From Winogradskyella endarachnes (GTDB taxonomy: Bacteria; Bacteroidota; Bacteroidia; Flavobacteriales; Flavobacteriaceae), in contig NZ_WOWS01000002.1 in NCBI RefSeq assembly GCF_009741275.1, forward strand, positions 620,001 to 684,000: DNA of 64,000 nt, in the 5' to 3' direction. Under the pieces are notes generated by a model. The model saw nothing but the letters and a program-made list of their open reading frames with translations. It searched no databases and was not told where the DNA came from. The position numbers and the translations under genes are program-made. Shown one piece after another: positions 1 to 8,239 of the stretch; position 1 is the stretch's first letter; every line of letters begins with the position of its first letter.

Positions 1-481
1 AACTTCAGACCTAATTCAATGGCGACCAAACACTGAAACTAATTATTGGAATCCTGTAAATATTGCTAATGCTAAGCATTATGGTTTAGAAGTAGAACTT
101 GGTTATACAAAACAAATTAATGCACATCACTTTAATTTAGTAACAGCTTACTCTTATACAGAAACGGAAGATGTAGAAAAAAATCAGCCGTTATATTATG
201 TGCCGCTTCATAAAGGCAATACAGCTTTATCATATAATTTTAAATCATTTACGGCTTATTATCAACACTTATTTACAGGTGAAGTAGATGTTATTGGTGG
301 CTCATTAGATGGTTATGATGTTGGTAATATAGGCTGTTCTTATGAGTTGAATACAGCCGGAAAATTAAATTATATCCTAGATTTAAAAATAAATAACATT
401 TATAACACTTATTACGAAAACGTAGCATTGCGACCAATGCCAAACAGAAATTTCAATATTAAACTAACACTTAAATTTTAA
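1..481 (+). CDS. TonB-dependent receptor, C-terminal end (partial, BtuB-like)
   Basis: The frame is open from base 2, so the gene begins left of the window; about 159 C-terminal residues remain. They show the alternating aromatic beta strands of an outer-membrane barrel and end in a terminal phenylalanine (...IKLTLKF), the usual outer-membrane insertion signal. The stretch with WNPVNIANAKHYGLEVE is typical of the last strands of TonB-dependent receptors. The next gene starts 6 bases later and encodes a propeller lipoprotein; in Bacteroidota this pairing is typical of vitamin B12 uptake loci (BtuB with a BtuG-like surface lipoprotein). The receptor class is certain; the B12 substrate is inferred from the neighbour only, because the plug domain and any cobalamin riboswitch lie outside the window. 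Confidence 0.85.
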   Translation, partial: TSDLIQWRPNTETNYWNPVNIANAKHYGLEVELGYTKQINAHHFNLVTAYSYTETEDVEKNQPLYYVPLHKGNTALSYNFKSFTAYYQHLFTGEVDVIGGSLDGYDVGNIGCSYELNTAGKLNYILDLKINNIYNTYYENVALRPMPNRNFNIKLTLKF

Positions 482-487
482 AACAAT

Positions 488-1513
488 ATGATTTCAAAAA
501 AAATTACTTTACTCTTTTTAGCAGTAGCTTTATTATTTACATCTTGTAATAGTGATGATGATAATACACCAGAAGCTTCAGGAGATTATGTAGATGGTCT
601 TTTAATTTCACACGAAGGTAATTTTGGCCAAGGAAATGCCTCTGTTTCTTTTGTGTCTTATGATTTTGCCACTGTTGAAAACAATATTTTTGAGGCTGTA
701 AATTCTAGCCCATTAGGAGATACTGCACAAAGCATAACCTTTGATGGAGATTTCGCATATATTGTGATGAATGTTTCAAACTCTATACAGGTTGTCAATA
801 GATACACCTTTGAGTCAATAGCAACAATTGATTCAGGTTTAAATAATCCAAGATATATGGCAATATCTAATGGTAAAGGTTATGTAACTAATTGGGCTGA
901 TTTTTCGGTAACAGATGATGATTTTGTAGCAGTGATAGATTTGTCATTAAATTTAGTTACAGATGCTATAAGTTCTAGTTATTTACCAGAAGAAATTATT
1001 GCTCTTGGAGATAAAATTTATGTCGCTACAGGTATTTATGGTTATGGAAATTTAGTAGATGTCATTAACTCAGACACTGATGAATTAGAAGAAAGCATTG
1101 TTGTTGGAAATTCTCCAAACTCATTACAGTTAGATTCTAATAGTAATTTATGGGTTTTATCTTCGGAAAACTTAATAGAGATAGATACTGACACAAATGA
1201 TATTGCGCAAACAATTAGCTTAGGAGATGGATTTTCTTTTCCATCTAACTTAATATACGACAATAGTAGTTTTTATTTTTATGATAGTGGATCAGTTTAT
1301 AAAATGGATGAATCTGCAAATGTATTGCCTACAACGGCTGAATTTTCTAATGTTAATTTCTACGATATGAATGTTAGTAATGGTATTTTATATGGTGTTG
1401 ATGCAGGAGATTTTACATCTAATGGAGAATTAAAAGTTTATGACTTAAATTCAAATACCGAAACACAATCTATAACATTAAATATTATACCTGGAGGTGT
1501 TTATTTTAATTAA
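488..1513 (+). CDS. Beta-propeller surface lipoprotein (DUF5074/YncE-like, possible BtuG homologue)
   Basis: 341 residues. A lipoprotein signal (LLFTSC, Cys about residue 20) is followed by an acidic linker (NSDDDN) of the kind that directs Bacteroidota lipoproteins to the cell surface. The rest is made of repeated blades with motifs such as AQSITFDGDFAYIV, NPRYMAISNGKGYVTNW and IYVATGIYGYGNLVDVIN, as in YncE/DUF5074 seven-bladed propellers. It lies 6 bases behind a TonB-dependent receptor and is probably cotranscribed. In Bacteroides, BtuG of this fold binds cobalamin and caps BtuB; that role here is an inference from family and neighbour. A strong terminator follows. Confidence 0.8.
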   Translation: MISKKITLLFLAVALLFTSCNSDDDNTPEASGDYVDGLLISHEGNFGQGNASVSFVSYDFATVENNIFEAVNSSPLGDTAQSITFDGDFAYIVMNVSNSIQVVNRYTFESIATIDSGLNNPRYMAISNGKGYVTNWADFSVTDDDFVAVIDLSLNLVTDAISSSYLPEEIIALGDKIYVATGIYGYGNLVDVINSDTDELEESIVVGNSPNSLQLDSNSNLWVLSSENLIEIDTDTNDIAQTISLGDGFSFPSNLIYDNSSFYFYDSGSVYKMDESANVLPTTAEFSNVNFYDMNVSNGILYGVDAGDFTSNGELKVYDLNSNTETQSITLNIIPGGVYFN

Positions 1514-1533
1514 ATACTAAACTTTAAGATATA

Positions 1534-1571
1534 AAAAAAGCCGCTTTCTAAACTTAGACAGCGGCTTTTTC
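1534..1571. terminator. Bidirectional intrinsic terminator
   Basis: The arms AAAAAGCCGCT and AGCGGCTTTTT enclose a 14-base loop, with an A run on one side and a T run on the other. It sits between the convergent propeller lipoprotein and S41 protease genes and can serve both. Confidence 0.9.
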
Positions 1572-1588
1572 AATTGCGTAGAAATCGT

Positions 1589-3019
1589 TTAATCAATAAA
1601 CATATCTTGTTCTAAAGGCGCAACAATTTGTTTTACTTCTTTTAGCTTAGTAGCCTTATTGGCTTTACCAAAAGAACGGTCAGCAGCCGTAATATTTTGA
1701 ATTGCTTCAGCTAAAAGCGGCTCATTTATATCTCCTAATATTCCTAAATTACTTGGTGATTCACTTAAATCAATATCTGGAGTTAAACCTTCAGTTGGTA
1801 CTAATTCATCATTAACATTGGTAGAGTTTGCAATTAATGGTTGCATAGCGTAAGTATGCCCAAGGTTTATACCTTCTGTTGTAAATAAACCAGGTGAGTC
1901 ATAAACGGTTTGAGAAGCTTGTGTTTTACCAACAGTGTTTTCTCCAATAACAATAACGTCTATATATGGACTAAGACTATTAATAACCAATTCACTAGCA
2001 GAAGCGGTTCTGCGGTTTGTGGTTAAAACATATACTCTTGACAGGTTGAGACTATTTATAGAACCACCACCCGAAATTGAATTAGTAAACAAAAAATCTA
2101 CATCATTACTACTCAAATTCTCATTGTAAAATAATTTAGAGTATATAGATCCTGTAAATTGACCAGTAACCATACTACCTAAATAAGCTGCTGTTTGCAC
2201 AGAACCACCTCCATTATATCTTAAATCTAATACCAATTCTGTAACACCTGCTGCGCTAAATTCAGCAAAGGCATCATTTAATTCAGAATTATATTCGCTG
2301 TTAAATGCGTTGTACATGAGGTAACCAATGCTTGTACCATTAACTTCTAATACTTCCGTTTTATGAATAGGGTTCTCGGTATAAGTTACCTTAGATAAAC
2401 TTACACTGTTAGCATTTAGTGTTACCGTGTCATCTGCAGTTTCATCTGTTCCATTAGTATCATAATCTGCAAAATTCAAAGTAAAATCATTTGTTGTTAA
2501 TAATTCGAGGTAATTAGAATTATTTAAATTTTCTCCATTAACAGCTCTAAATATTTGGCCACGTACCAAACCTAAATCTGAAGCCATACTATTATTAAGT
2601 ACCAAAGTGATAGCACCAAAAATTTCAGAATCACTACCAGGTACATAGTATAAATTATATTCTATGCCATTACTTAATGATACGCCATCTAATATATCCT
2701 GTAGCTCGTTATAATTACTATAGATTCTACTAAATCTATCTATTGTATCTGGTAAATATTTTAGAGATTCAAATAATGTTTCTGGTGAAGCATAATCATT
2801 TAAGTATTCATTGTATTCAACACTTGTAGTAAATCTATCATCTACTAAATCTGGAATTTCAGGTTTATATAAATAAACAGCGTTCATGGCTTTCCAAACA
2901 AAATCATTAATTTCTACAGTAGTAGCATACACAATATCGTCATCTAAGTCGTCAAAGCAACTAGTTACTGAAAAAAGTACAATACAATTAAGCAGTAAAA
3001 TTTTAAGTTTTTTTGTCAT
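1589..3019 (-). CDS. S41 family peptidase, lipoprotein (C-terminal processing protease type)
   Basis: 476 residues. A lipoprotein signal (VLFSVTSC) is followed by an acidic stretch (FDDLDDD), so the protein is probably on the outer membrane. The order is an N-terminal helical part, a PDZ-like middle (about 130-210) and the S41 catalytic domain. Visible motifs are LVLDLRYNGGGSV, RRTASASELVINSL with the nucleophile Ser in SASE, and GENTVGKTQAS carrying the catalytic Lys. Proteins of this kind cleave envelope substrates; the substrate here is unknown. It is transcribed divergently from the sigma factor operon. Confidence 0.88.
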   Translation of the reverse strand: MTKKLKILLLNCIVLFSVTSCFDDLDDDIVYATTVEINDFVWKAMNAVYLYKPEIPDLVDDRFTTSVEYNEYLNDYASPETLFESLKYLPDTIDRFSRIYSNYNELQDILDGVSLSNGIEYNLYYVPGSDSEIFGAITLVLNNSMASDLGLVRGQIFRAVNGENLNNSNYLELLTTNDFTLNFADYDTNGTDETADDTVTLNANSVSLSKVTYTENPIHKTEVLEVNGTSIGYLMYNAFNSEYNSELNDAFAEFSAAGVTELVLDLRYNGGGSVQTAAYLGSMVTGQFTGSIYSKLFYNENLSSNDVDFLFTNSISGGGSINSLNLSRVYVLTTNRRTASASELVINSLSPYIDVIVIGENTVGKTQASQTVYDSPGLFTTEGINLGHTYAMQPLIANSTNVNDELVPTEGLTPDIDLSESPSNLGILGDINEPLLAEAIQNITAADRSFGKANKATKLKEVKQIVAPLEQDMFID

Positions 3020-3109
3020 CTCTTTTACTTTTATTAAATAGCAATTCTTTTCTTATAGTAGTATAAACTCTAAATTTACTTACAATATTATAAAAAACGT
3101 AAAATCTTT

Positions 3110-3134
3110 GTAACAAAAAATAAAGTGACTCGTC
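3110..3134 (+). promoter_or_regulatory. Candidate ECF-type promoter of the sigma operon
   Basis: GTAAC (3110-3114) and CGTC (3131-3134) are separated by 16 bases, the layout of -35 and -10 elements read by many ECF sigma factors. It lies about 52 bases before the sigma gene, which would allow autoregulation. No good TAnnTTTG primary promoter is visible in the same place. Confidence 0.45.
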
Positions 3135-3186
3135 GTAACATTGAAAGCTACTAAAAATGCTTTTGCCAACCAACCAATAAAAAGTA

Positions 3187-3696
3187 ATGAAACAGGCAGA
3201 TTTTGTAAATATCGTTATGCCATTTAAAGATAAAGTATTTCGTTTAGCAAAGCGACTACTAGTTTCTAGAGAGGAAGCAGAAGATGCTACGCAAGAAATT
3301 CTGTTGAAGTTATGGAAGAATAATAAAAAAATTGAAGACTATAAAAATGTAGAAGCGTTTTCAATGACCATGACCAAGAATTTTTGTTTAGACCGTTTAA
3401 AATCTAAACAAGCACAAAATTTAAAAATTGTTCATAATAATTATACGGATGGTAATACATCTTTACAAAAACAAGTTGAAGCAAAAGATAGTGTGGATTG
3501 GGTTTCTAAAATTATGGAAGACCTACCAGAGCAGCAAAAAATAATAGTGCAACTACGAGATATTGAAGAATACGATTTTGCAGAAATAGCTAAAATGCTA
3601 GACATGAATGAAACTGCAATACGCGTTAACTTATCTAGAGCACGTAAAACAATAAGAGAAAAATTAACTAATACACATGGCTATGGTATTAAATAA
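3187..3696 (+). CDS. RNA polymerase ECF sigma factor
   Basis: 169 residues, usual length for a group IV sigma factor. Region 2 lies near residues 10-80 (FKDKVFRLAKRLLVSREEAEDATQ, continuing to LKLW) and region 4 near 115-165 (LPEQQKIIVQLRDIEEYDF, then ETAIRVNLSRARKTIREKL, the HTH that reads the -35 element). It overlaps the following anti-sigma-like gene by 20 bases, so the two are translationally linked. The operon then has two DUF4252 genes; this four-gene set recurs in flavobacteria and probably responds to an envelope signal. The signal is not known. Confidence 0.93.
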   Translation: MKQADFVNIVMPFKDKVFRLAKRLLVSREEAEDATQEILLKLWKNNKKIEDYKNVEAFSMTMTKNFCLDRLKSKQAQNLKIVHNNYTDGNTSLQKQVEAKDSVDWVSKIMEDLPEQQKIIVQLRDIEEYDFAEIAKMLDMNETAIRVNLSRARKTIREKLTNTHGYGIK

Positions 3697-4177
3697 TATA
3701 GAAAAACTAATAGAAAAGTATAACAATGCCGAGACTACACTTAAAGAAGAGGCACAACTAAAAGCCTATTTTTTAAGCGATGATGTAGCGCCACATTTAG
3801 AACATTACAAACCAATGTTTCAATATTTTTCTCATTCAAAACAAGAGCGGTACACCAAAGACGTTCCATTAAAAACTAAGAAAACAAAATTGTATCAATG
3901 GATTTCTGTCGCAGCAGTGGCTGTTTTAATGCTTGGTTTAATTGTCCCTAAAGTTTTAGGTCCTTCAGAACAAGAATTAAGAGATCAAGAAATAGCAATG
4001 GCTACTTATGAGCAAACTATGGAAGCTTTTAATTTAATCTCTTTAGGTCTAAATAAAGGAAAAACACAATTAACCAATTTAGCTTTAGTTAGCGAAAACA
4101 TTGAAGAAGGTGTTGGGCAAGCAAATAGGCTAGGAGAATTTAATACAATTACAAACAAAATTTTAAAAAACAAGTAA
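3677..4177 (+). CDS. Single-pass membrane protein, probable anti-sigma regulator
   Basis: 166 residues. Residues 1-70 are charged and cytoplasmic, a single hydrophobic segment follows (about 73-95, WISVAAVAVLMLGLIVP), and the rest would be periplasmic. This topology and its 20-base overlap with the ECF sigma gene suggest that it holds the sigma factor at the membrane. No zinc-binding HxxxCxxC motif is present, so it is not a ZAS-type anti-sigma factor. A second ATG at 3683 is an equally possible start. Role inferred from context. Confidence 0.7.
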   Translation: MAMVLNNIEKLIEKYNNAETTLKEEAQLKAYFLSDDVAPHLEHYKPMFQYFSHSKQERYTKDVPLKTKKTKLYQWISVAAVAVLMLGLIVPKVLGPSEQELRDQEIAMATYEQTMEAFNLISLGLNKGKTQLTNLALVSENIEEGVGQANRLGEFNTITNKILKNK

Positions 4178-4196
4178 ACCTTAACAATTAGAAATT

Positions 4197-4820
4197 ATGA
4201 AAAATTTGAAAAATTTTCACGAATACTTAAATAATAGAATAGTCATGAGTAAAAAATTAATAATAATTACAGCGCTTTTATTATCACCAATCTTAACTTT
4301 TGGCCAAGGCGTTTTCGATAAGTTTGAAGAATTAGAAGATGTATCTTCTTTTGTAATCAATCAGAAAATGTTTAGAATGTTAGCTTCTATAGATATTGAT
4401 TTAGATGATAAAGAAGATCAAGAATTCTTAGAGATGGCTAAGAAAATTACAGGTCTTAAAGTTTTTACAACAGGAGATGAAAAGATTTCAACCGATATGA
4501 AGTTAACCGTAGATAAATACTTAAAGTCATCTCAACTAGAAGAATTAATGCGTTTTAAAGATGGAGGACAAACTATTAAGTTTTACGTTAAAGAAGGTAA
4601 AGATGAAAACCATGTAAAAGAACTTTTAATGTTTATGACTGGTCTTAAAGAATTAACGGATGGCCAAGACATTGAAATTAACGGTAAAAAACGTGTGTTT
4701 GAAACCTTAATACTGTCCTTAACAGGAGATATAGACTTAAGACAAATATCTAAAATCACTAGTAAAATGGATGTTCCTGCTGGAGAGCATTTAAATAAAG
4801 CTGGAGAGAATAAAGAATAA
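4197..4820 (+). CDS. DUF4252 domain protein, exported
   Basis: 207 residues from the first ATG. A signal peptide is clear from residue 17 (MSKKLIIITALLLSPILTFGQ), so ATG 4245 giving 191 residues is a good alternative start. The mature part (VFDKFEELEDVSSFVINQKM, YLKSSQLEELMRFKDGG, KELLMFMTGL) fits DUF4252, a Bacteroidota family of unknown function. Third gene of the ECF sigma operon, 19 bases after the anti-sigma-like gene. Confidence 0.8.
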   Translation: MKNLKNFHEYLNNRIVMSKKLIIITALLLSPILTFGQGVFDKFEELEDVSSFVINQKMFRMLASIDIDLDDKEDQEFLEMAKKITGLKVFTTGDEKISTDMKLTVDKYLKSSQLEELMRFKDGGQTIKFYVKEGKDENHVKELLMFMTGLKELTDGQDIEINGKKRVFETLILSLTGDIDLRQISKITSKMDVPAGEHLNKAGENKE

Positions 4821-4824
4821 AGTT

Positions 4825-5370
4825 ATGATTCAATCAATCAAAAAATCAATACTAGTGTTGTTTCTGATTACAGTTTTTACAAGCTGTAATCAAGAGCCAA
4901 CATTGCAAACCTATTACGTAGATAATGAACTAAAACCAGGATTTGTATCTGCTGATATTCCGTTAAGTATGCTTAATGTAGAGCATATAGAAATGACAGC
5001 AGACCAAAAGGAAGCTTACGATTCTGTAGACAAATTAAATGTATTAACCTACATGAAAGAAGATACAGATGCTACAGACTATAAATTAGAATTAGAAAAA
5101 GTAAAAACGATTTTAAAAAATCCGGATTACGAAGAGTTAATGCGTGGCGGAAACTCAACAGATGGAAAATTTGTAGTTAAGTTTTTAGGTGAAGTTGATC
5201 GTATTGACGAACTCATCATATTTGGAAATGCTACAGATAAAGGCTTTTTAATTGCCAGAATTTTAGGTGATGATATGAGTGCAGCAAAATTAATGTCTCT
5301 TAGGTCTGTTTTAGAAAAAGCAGATATCGATGAGAGTCAATTAGGAACTATCACAGATTTTTTTAAATAA
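4825..5370 (+). CDS. DUF4252 lipoprotein
   Basis: 181 residues. Lipobox ITVFTSC with Cys at about residue 21. The mature part has the same pattern as the previous gene (YEELMRGGNSTDGKFVVKF, IDELIIFGNATDKGFLIARI), so the two are diverged tandem paralogues, one periplasmic and one lipid-anchored. Start is 4 bases after the upstream stop; last gene of the sigma operon. Function unknown; a target or sensor for the sigma system is plausible. Confidence 0.8.
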   Translation: MIQSIKKSILVLFLITVFTSCNQEPTLQTYYVDNELKPGFVSADIPLSMLNVEHIEMTADQKEAYDSVDKLNVLTYMKEDTDATDYKLELEKVKTILKNPDYEELMRGGNSTDGKFVVKFLGEVDRIDELIIFGNATDKGFLIARILGDDMSAAKLMSLRSVLEKADIDESQLGTITDFFK

Positions 5371-5389
5371 ACTGACTTTTATTTAAATG

Positions 5390-5620
5390 TTAATGCAAAT
5401 CGTCTTGAAGCTTGTCTTTAGGACGATTTTCTTTTTTCTCATTCTGAATAGCAAAATTTAAGCCAAGGCCTAATAAAACGGCTAAGCACAGAAATAAAAG
5501 TACTTGTACTATAATGTAGTTGAGTATATCAAAAATACCTGCAAAAAAGAATCCTACAGCCGTAACCGTTACAATTATTAAAGCTATACTATCTTTAGTT
5601 ATAGTTGTTTTAAATCTCAC
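5390..5620 (-). CDS. Small two-helix membrane protein
   Basis: 76 residues with two hydrophobic segments (IALIIVTVTAVGFFFAGIF and IIVQVLLFLCLAVLLGLGL) and a charged C-terminal tail (EKKENRPKDKLQDD). It starts 11 bases after the purB stop on the same strand and is probably cotranscribed with purB. Family not recognised. The pattern of a short hydrophobic pair plus basic tail is common in unclassified flavobacterial membrane proteins; no function can be assigned. Confidence 0.65.
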   Translation of the reverse strand: MRFKTTITKDSIALIIVTVTAVGFFFAGIFDILNYIIVQVLLFLCLAVLLGLGLNFAIQNEKKENRPKDKLQDDLH

Positions 5621-5631
5621 TGTTTTAAATT

Positions 5632-6975
5632 TTAAATACCAGTGTAATTGCTCGGTGTTATAGCTTTTAATTCAGATTTAATAGCCTCAGAAACCTCTAA
5701 AGTGTCAATAAAATTTGAAATAGAACTCTGCGTAATAGCTTCGTTAGTTCTAGTTAAACCTTTTAAAGCTTCGTAAGGATTTGGGTAGCTTTCACGTCTT
5801 AAAATCGTTTGAATTGCTTCTGCAACCACAGCCCAATTATTTTCTAAGTCTTGCGCAAATTTAGCTTCATTTAGTAATAACTTGCCTAAACCTTTCATTG
5901 TAGATTTAAAACCAATAATAGTATGGCTAAACGGAACACCAACATTTCTCAAAACAGTACTATCTGTTAGATCACGTTGTAACCTAGAGATTGGTAATTT
6001 AGCAGAAAGATGCTCAAAAATTGCATTTGCTATACCTAAATTACCCTCACTATTTTCAAAATCTATAGGATTTACTTTATGTGGCATTGCAGAACTTCCT
6101 ACTTCACCAGCTTTAATTTTTTGTTTAAAATAATCCATAGATACATACGTCCATATATCTCTATCTAAATCTATAATAATTGTATTAATACGTTTTAATG
6201 CATCAAATAATGCGGCTGCATGATCGTAATGTTCTATTTGTGTGGTTGGGAAAGAATGTTGTAAGCCCAATTTTTCTTGTACAAACTTGGTTCCAAAGGC
6301 TTTCCAGTTAATAGAAGGATAAGCCACTTTATGTGCATTAAAATTTCCTGTTGCACCACCAAACTTTGCAGCACTTGGTACGTCGTTTAATAAATTAAAT
6401 TGCTCTTTAAGTCTAACTGCAAATACGTCTATTTCTTTCCCTAAACGCGTTGGTGAAGCTGGCTGACCATGTGTTCTGGCTAACATTGGTACAGCATTCC
6501 ATTCTTTGGCTAAACTTTCAATTTTTTCTAAAAGTAATAAATACTCAGGGACATACACATCGTTCATAGCATCCTTAATACTTAAAGGTATGGCTGTGTT
6601 GTTGATGTCTTGAGAGGTTAACCCAAAGTGAATAAACTCTTTGTAGGCAGATAATTCTAATGCGTCAAATTTCTCTTTAATAAAATATTCAACAGCCTTT
6701 ACATCATGGTTGGTTACTTTTTCTATGTCTTTAATTGCCGTAGCGTCTTCTGCTGTAAAGTTTTTATAAATGTTTCTTAACGCTTCAAATAGTGATTGGT
6801 CCACAGACTCTAGTTGAGGTAATGGTAATTCGCAAAGCGCAATAAAGTATTCTATTTCAACTAAAACACGATATTTAATTAGTGCTTCTTCAGAAAAATA
6901 ATCTTTTAATTTTTCTACTTTAGATCTATATCTTCCATCGATTGGAGAAATTGCATTAAGAGGTGAAAGTGCCAT
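5632..6975 (-). CDS. purB: Adenylosuccinate lyase
   Basis: 447 residues from ATG 6975 (MALSPLNAISPIDGRY); the frame stays open nine codons further, but homologues begin at this ATG. Catalyses two steps of purine synthesis: SAICAR to AICAR and adenylosuccinate to AMP. The family signature GSSAMPHKVNPIDFEN carries the flexible catalytic-serine loop, and TSQDINNTA and RTHGQPASPT form the rest of the active site. A TAnnTTTG -7 box (TATATTTG on the minus strand, 7000-7007) lies just upstream. Confidence 0.97.
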   Translation of the reverse strand: MALSPLNAISPIDGRYRSKVEKLKDYFSEEALIKYRVLVEIEYFIALCELPLPQLESVDQSLFEALRNIYKNFTAEDATAIKDIEKVTNHDVKAVEYFIKEKFDALELSAYKEFIHFGLTSQDINNTAIPLSIKDAMNDVYVPEYLLLLEKIESLAKEWNAVPMLARTHGQPASPTRLGKEIDVFAVRLKEQFNLLNDVPSAAKFGGATGNFNAHKVAYPSINWKAFGTKFVQEKLGLQHSFPTTQIEHYDHAAALFDALKRINTIIIDLDRDIWTYVSMDYFKQKIKAGEVGSSAMPHKVNPIDFENSEGNLGIANAIFEHLSAKLPISRLQRDLTDSTVLRNVGVPFSHTIIGFKSTMKGLGKLLLNEAKFAQDLENNWAVVAEAIQTILRRESYPNPYEALKGLTRTNEAITQSSISNFIDTLEVSEAIKSELKAITPSNYTGI

Positions 6976-7092
6976 TTTTAGTTGATTTTTTAGAAGCATC
7001 AAATATAATAAAGTTAGTTGGAAGAATGAATTATTCTTTAACCTTTAGCGCTTATCTTTTTGTTTCAAATTCTATATTCTATAAAGTAGAAA

Positions 7093-7656
7093 TTATTTTT
7101 TAATTTTCTTTAAAATTTGTCTTGCTCTGGCTTTAAATGCAGCACTTTGTAACTGAAAATCGCGTTCTAAGATGAGGCTTAATTCTGGGTAAATCCAATC
7201 ATATTCTTGTCCAAATAAATAAAGGCTGACCATGCTGTAGGCTTTGGGTGCTACTTTTTCGTCATTAATCATCCAATCAAAACAAGTTTCTATAATTTTT
7301 TCTTTGTGTTTTTCGTTGAGATGAGTTTTTAATAAATGGTCTTCTTTACCGTAGTAGGCTTTTGTAATATACTCACACACTTTAGCAATTGGCCTTACGG
7401 CAGAATCTAAATGAACTTTGTGCATATTATCAGTAAAGGTATCTAAAAACGGAATAATAGCTTCTAGTTTTTCACCGCACATAAACTCAAAAACCCAAGC
7501 TGCTCTGCAAGATATTTTGTCATCTACGTTAAATAGAATTTCTAAAAGAGGAGCAACCAATTTAGGGTTGTCAATAACAAGATTAGCGTATTTTAATCGT
7601 TTCTCTCGCGAATGATTTACATAATTTAATTCTTGGTAGAGTTCTGCTTTAGTCAA
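7093..7656 (-). CDS. HEAT-like helical repeat protein, unknown function
   Basis: 187 residues, no signal peptide. Helical repeats with a HEAT/armadillo look are visible: NPKLVAPLLEILFNVDDKIS, CRAAWVFEFMCGEKLEAIIP, VAPKAYSMVSLYLFGQEYDW. Such flavobacterial proteins are sometimes labelled adenylosuccinate lyase, but it has none of the lyase motifs; the label probably spread from the adjacent purB. Cytoplasmic and probably a protein-interaction scaffold. Divergent from the haem-binding gene with only 39 bases between start codons. Confidence 0.7.
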   Translation of the reverse strand: MTKAELYQELNYVNHSREKRLKYANLVIDNPKLVAPLLEILFNVDDKISCRAAWVFEFMCGEKLEAIIPFLDTFTDNMHKVHLDSAVRPIAKVCEYITKAYYGKEDHLLKTHLNEKHKEKIIETCFDWMINDEKVAPKAYSMVSLYLFGQEYDWIYPELSLILERDFQLQSAAFKARARQILKKIKK

Positions 7657-7668
7657 AAGAAAATGATT

Positions 7669-7686
7669 ATTTTAGAGCTCTAAAAT
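7669..7686. promoter_or_regulatory. Perfect 18-bp palindrome between divergent genes
   Basis: ATTTTAGAGCTCTAAAAT is a perfect palindrome in the 39-bp gap between the divergent HEAT-like gene (start 7656) and the haem-binding gene (start 7696). A dimeric regulator site controlling both is the simplest reading; no cognate regulator is adjacent. Confidence 0.45.
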
Positions 7687-7695
7687 TAATGAAAA

Positions 7696-8169
7696 ATGAA
7701 GATTTTTAAGAAAATAGTACTCTTACTTTTAGTAGTGTTTATAATTGCTCAGTTTTTTGGGCCAGATAAAAATGAAGGTGATTTTACCTCTGTAGAAGCT
7801 TTTTATGCAGATACTAATCCGCCAGAAGACGTTAAAATTATTTTAGAAAACGCTTGTAATGATTGCCATAGCGATAGCACAAAATACCCTTGGTATAGTA
7901 ATATTACACCTGTTAATTATTGGTTAGCAGACCATATTGAGCATGGTGTTAAGCACTTTAATGTTTCTAAATGGAACGATTACAGCGACAAGAAAAAAGA
8001 CCATAAACTAGATGAGTTAATTGAAATGGTCGAAGAAAAAGAAATGCCTTTAGAAAGTTATACTTGGGCACATAGCGAGGCTAAATTATCCCAGGATCAA
8101 ATTGATGCGGTTATTAATTGGGCCAAAACCGTTAGATTAAAATATACCTTTTTAGAAGAAGCGCAATAA
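7696..8169 (+). CDS. Haem-binding domain protein (Haem_bd family), membrane-anchored
   Basis: 157 residues. An N-terminal hydrophobic segment (IVLLLLVVFIIAQFF) serves as signal or anchor. A single c-type haem site CNDCH follows near residue 54, then SDSTKYPWYSNITPVNYWL and EKEMPLESYTW, both typical of the Haem_bd family (PF14376). It is periplasmic and may act in electron transfer; the partner is unknown. A strong terminator lies 25 bases after the stop, so it is probably monocistronic. Confidence 0.85.
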   Translation: MKIFKKIVLLLLVVFIIAQFFGPDKNEGDFTSVEAFYADTNPPEDVKIILENACNDCHSDSTKYPWYSNITPVNYWLADHIEHGVKHFNVSKWNDYSDKKKDHKLDELIEMVEEKEMPLESYTWAHSEAKLSQDQIDAVINWAKTVRLKYTFLEEAQ

Positions 8170-8194
8170 GCTTACAAATACTTAAATTTATTTT

Positions 8195-8231
8195 GAATGC
8201 TATTGTAAACACTACAGTAGCATTCTTTTTT
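8195..8231 (+). terminator. Intrinsic terminator
   Basis: A 13-bp stem (GAATGCTATTGTA with TACAGTAGCATTC, one G-U pair), a 5-base loop (AACAC) and a T run. It ends the haem-binding gene just before the glycosyltransferase gene. Confidence 0.9.
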
Positions 8232-8239
8232 AAAATAAT

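Noticed and set aside
7093..7656. Second adenylosuccinate lyase next to purB
   Set aside because: The protein is 187 residues of helical repeats without any of the lyase signatures.
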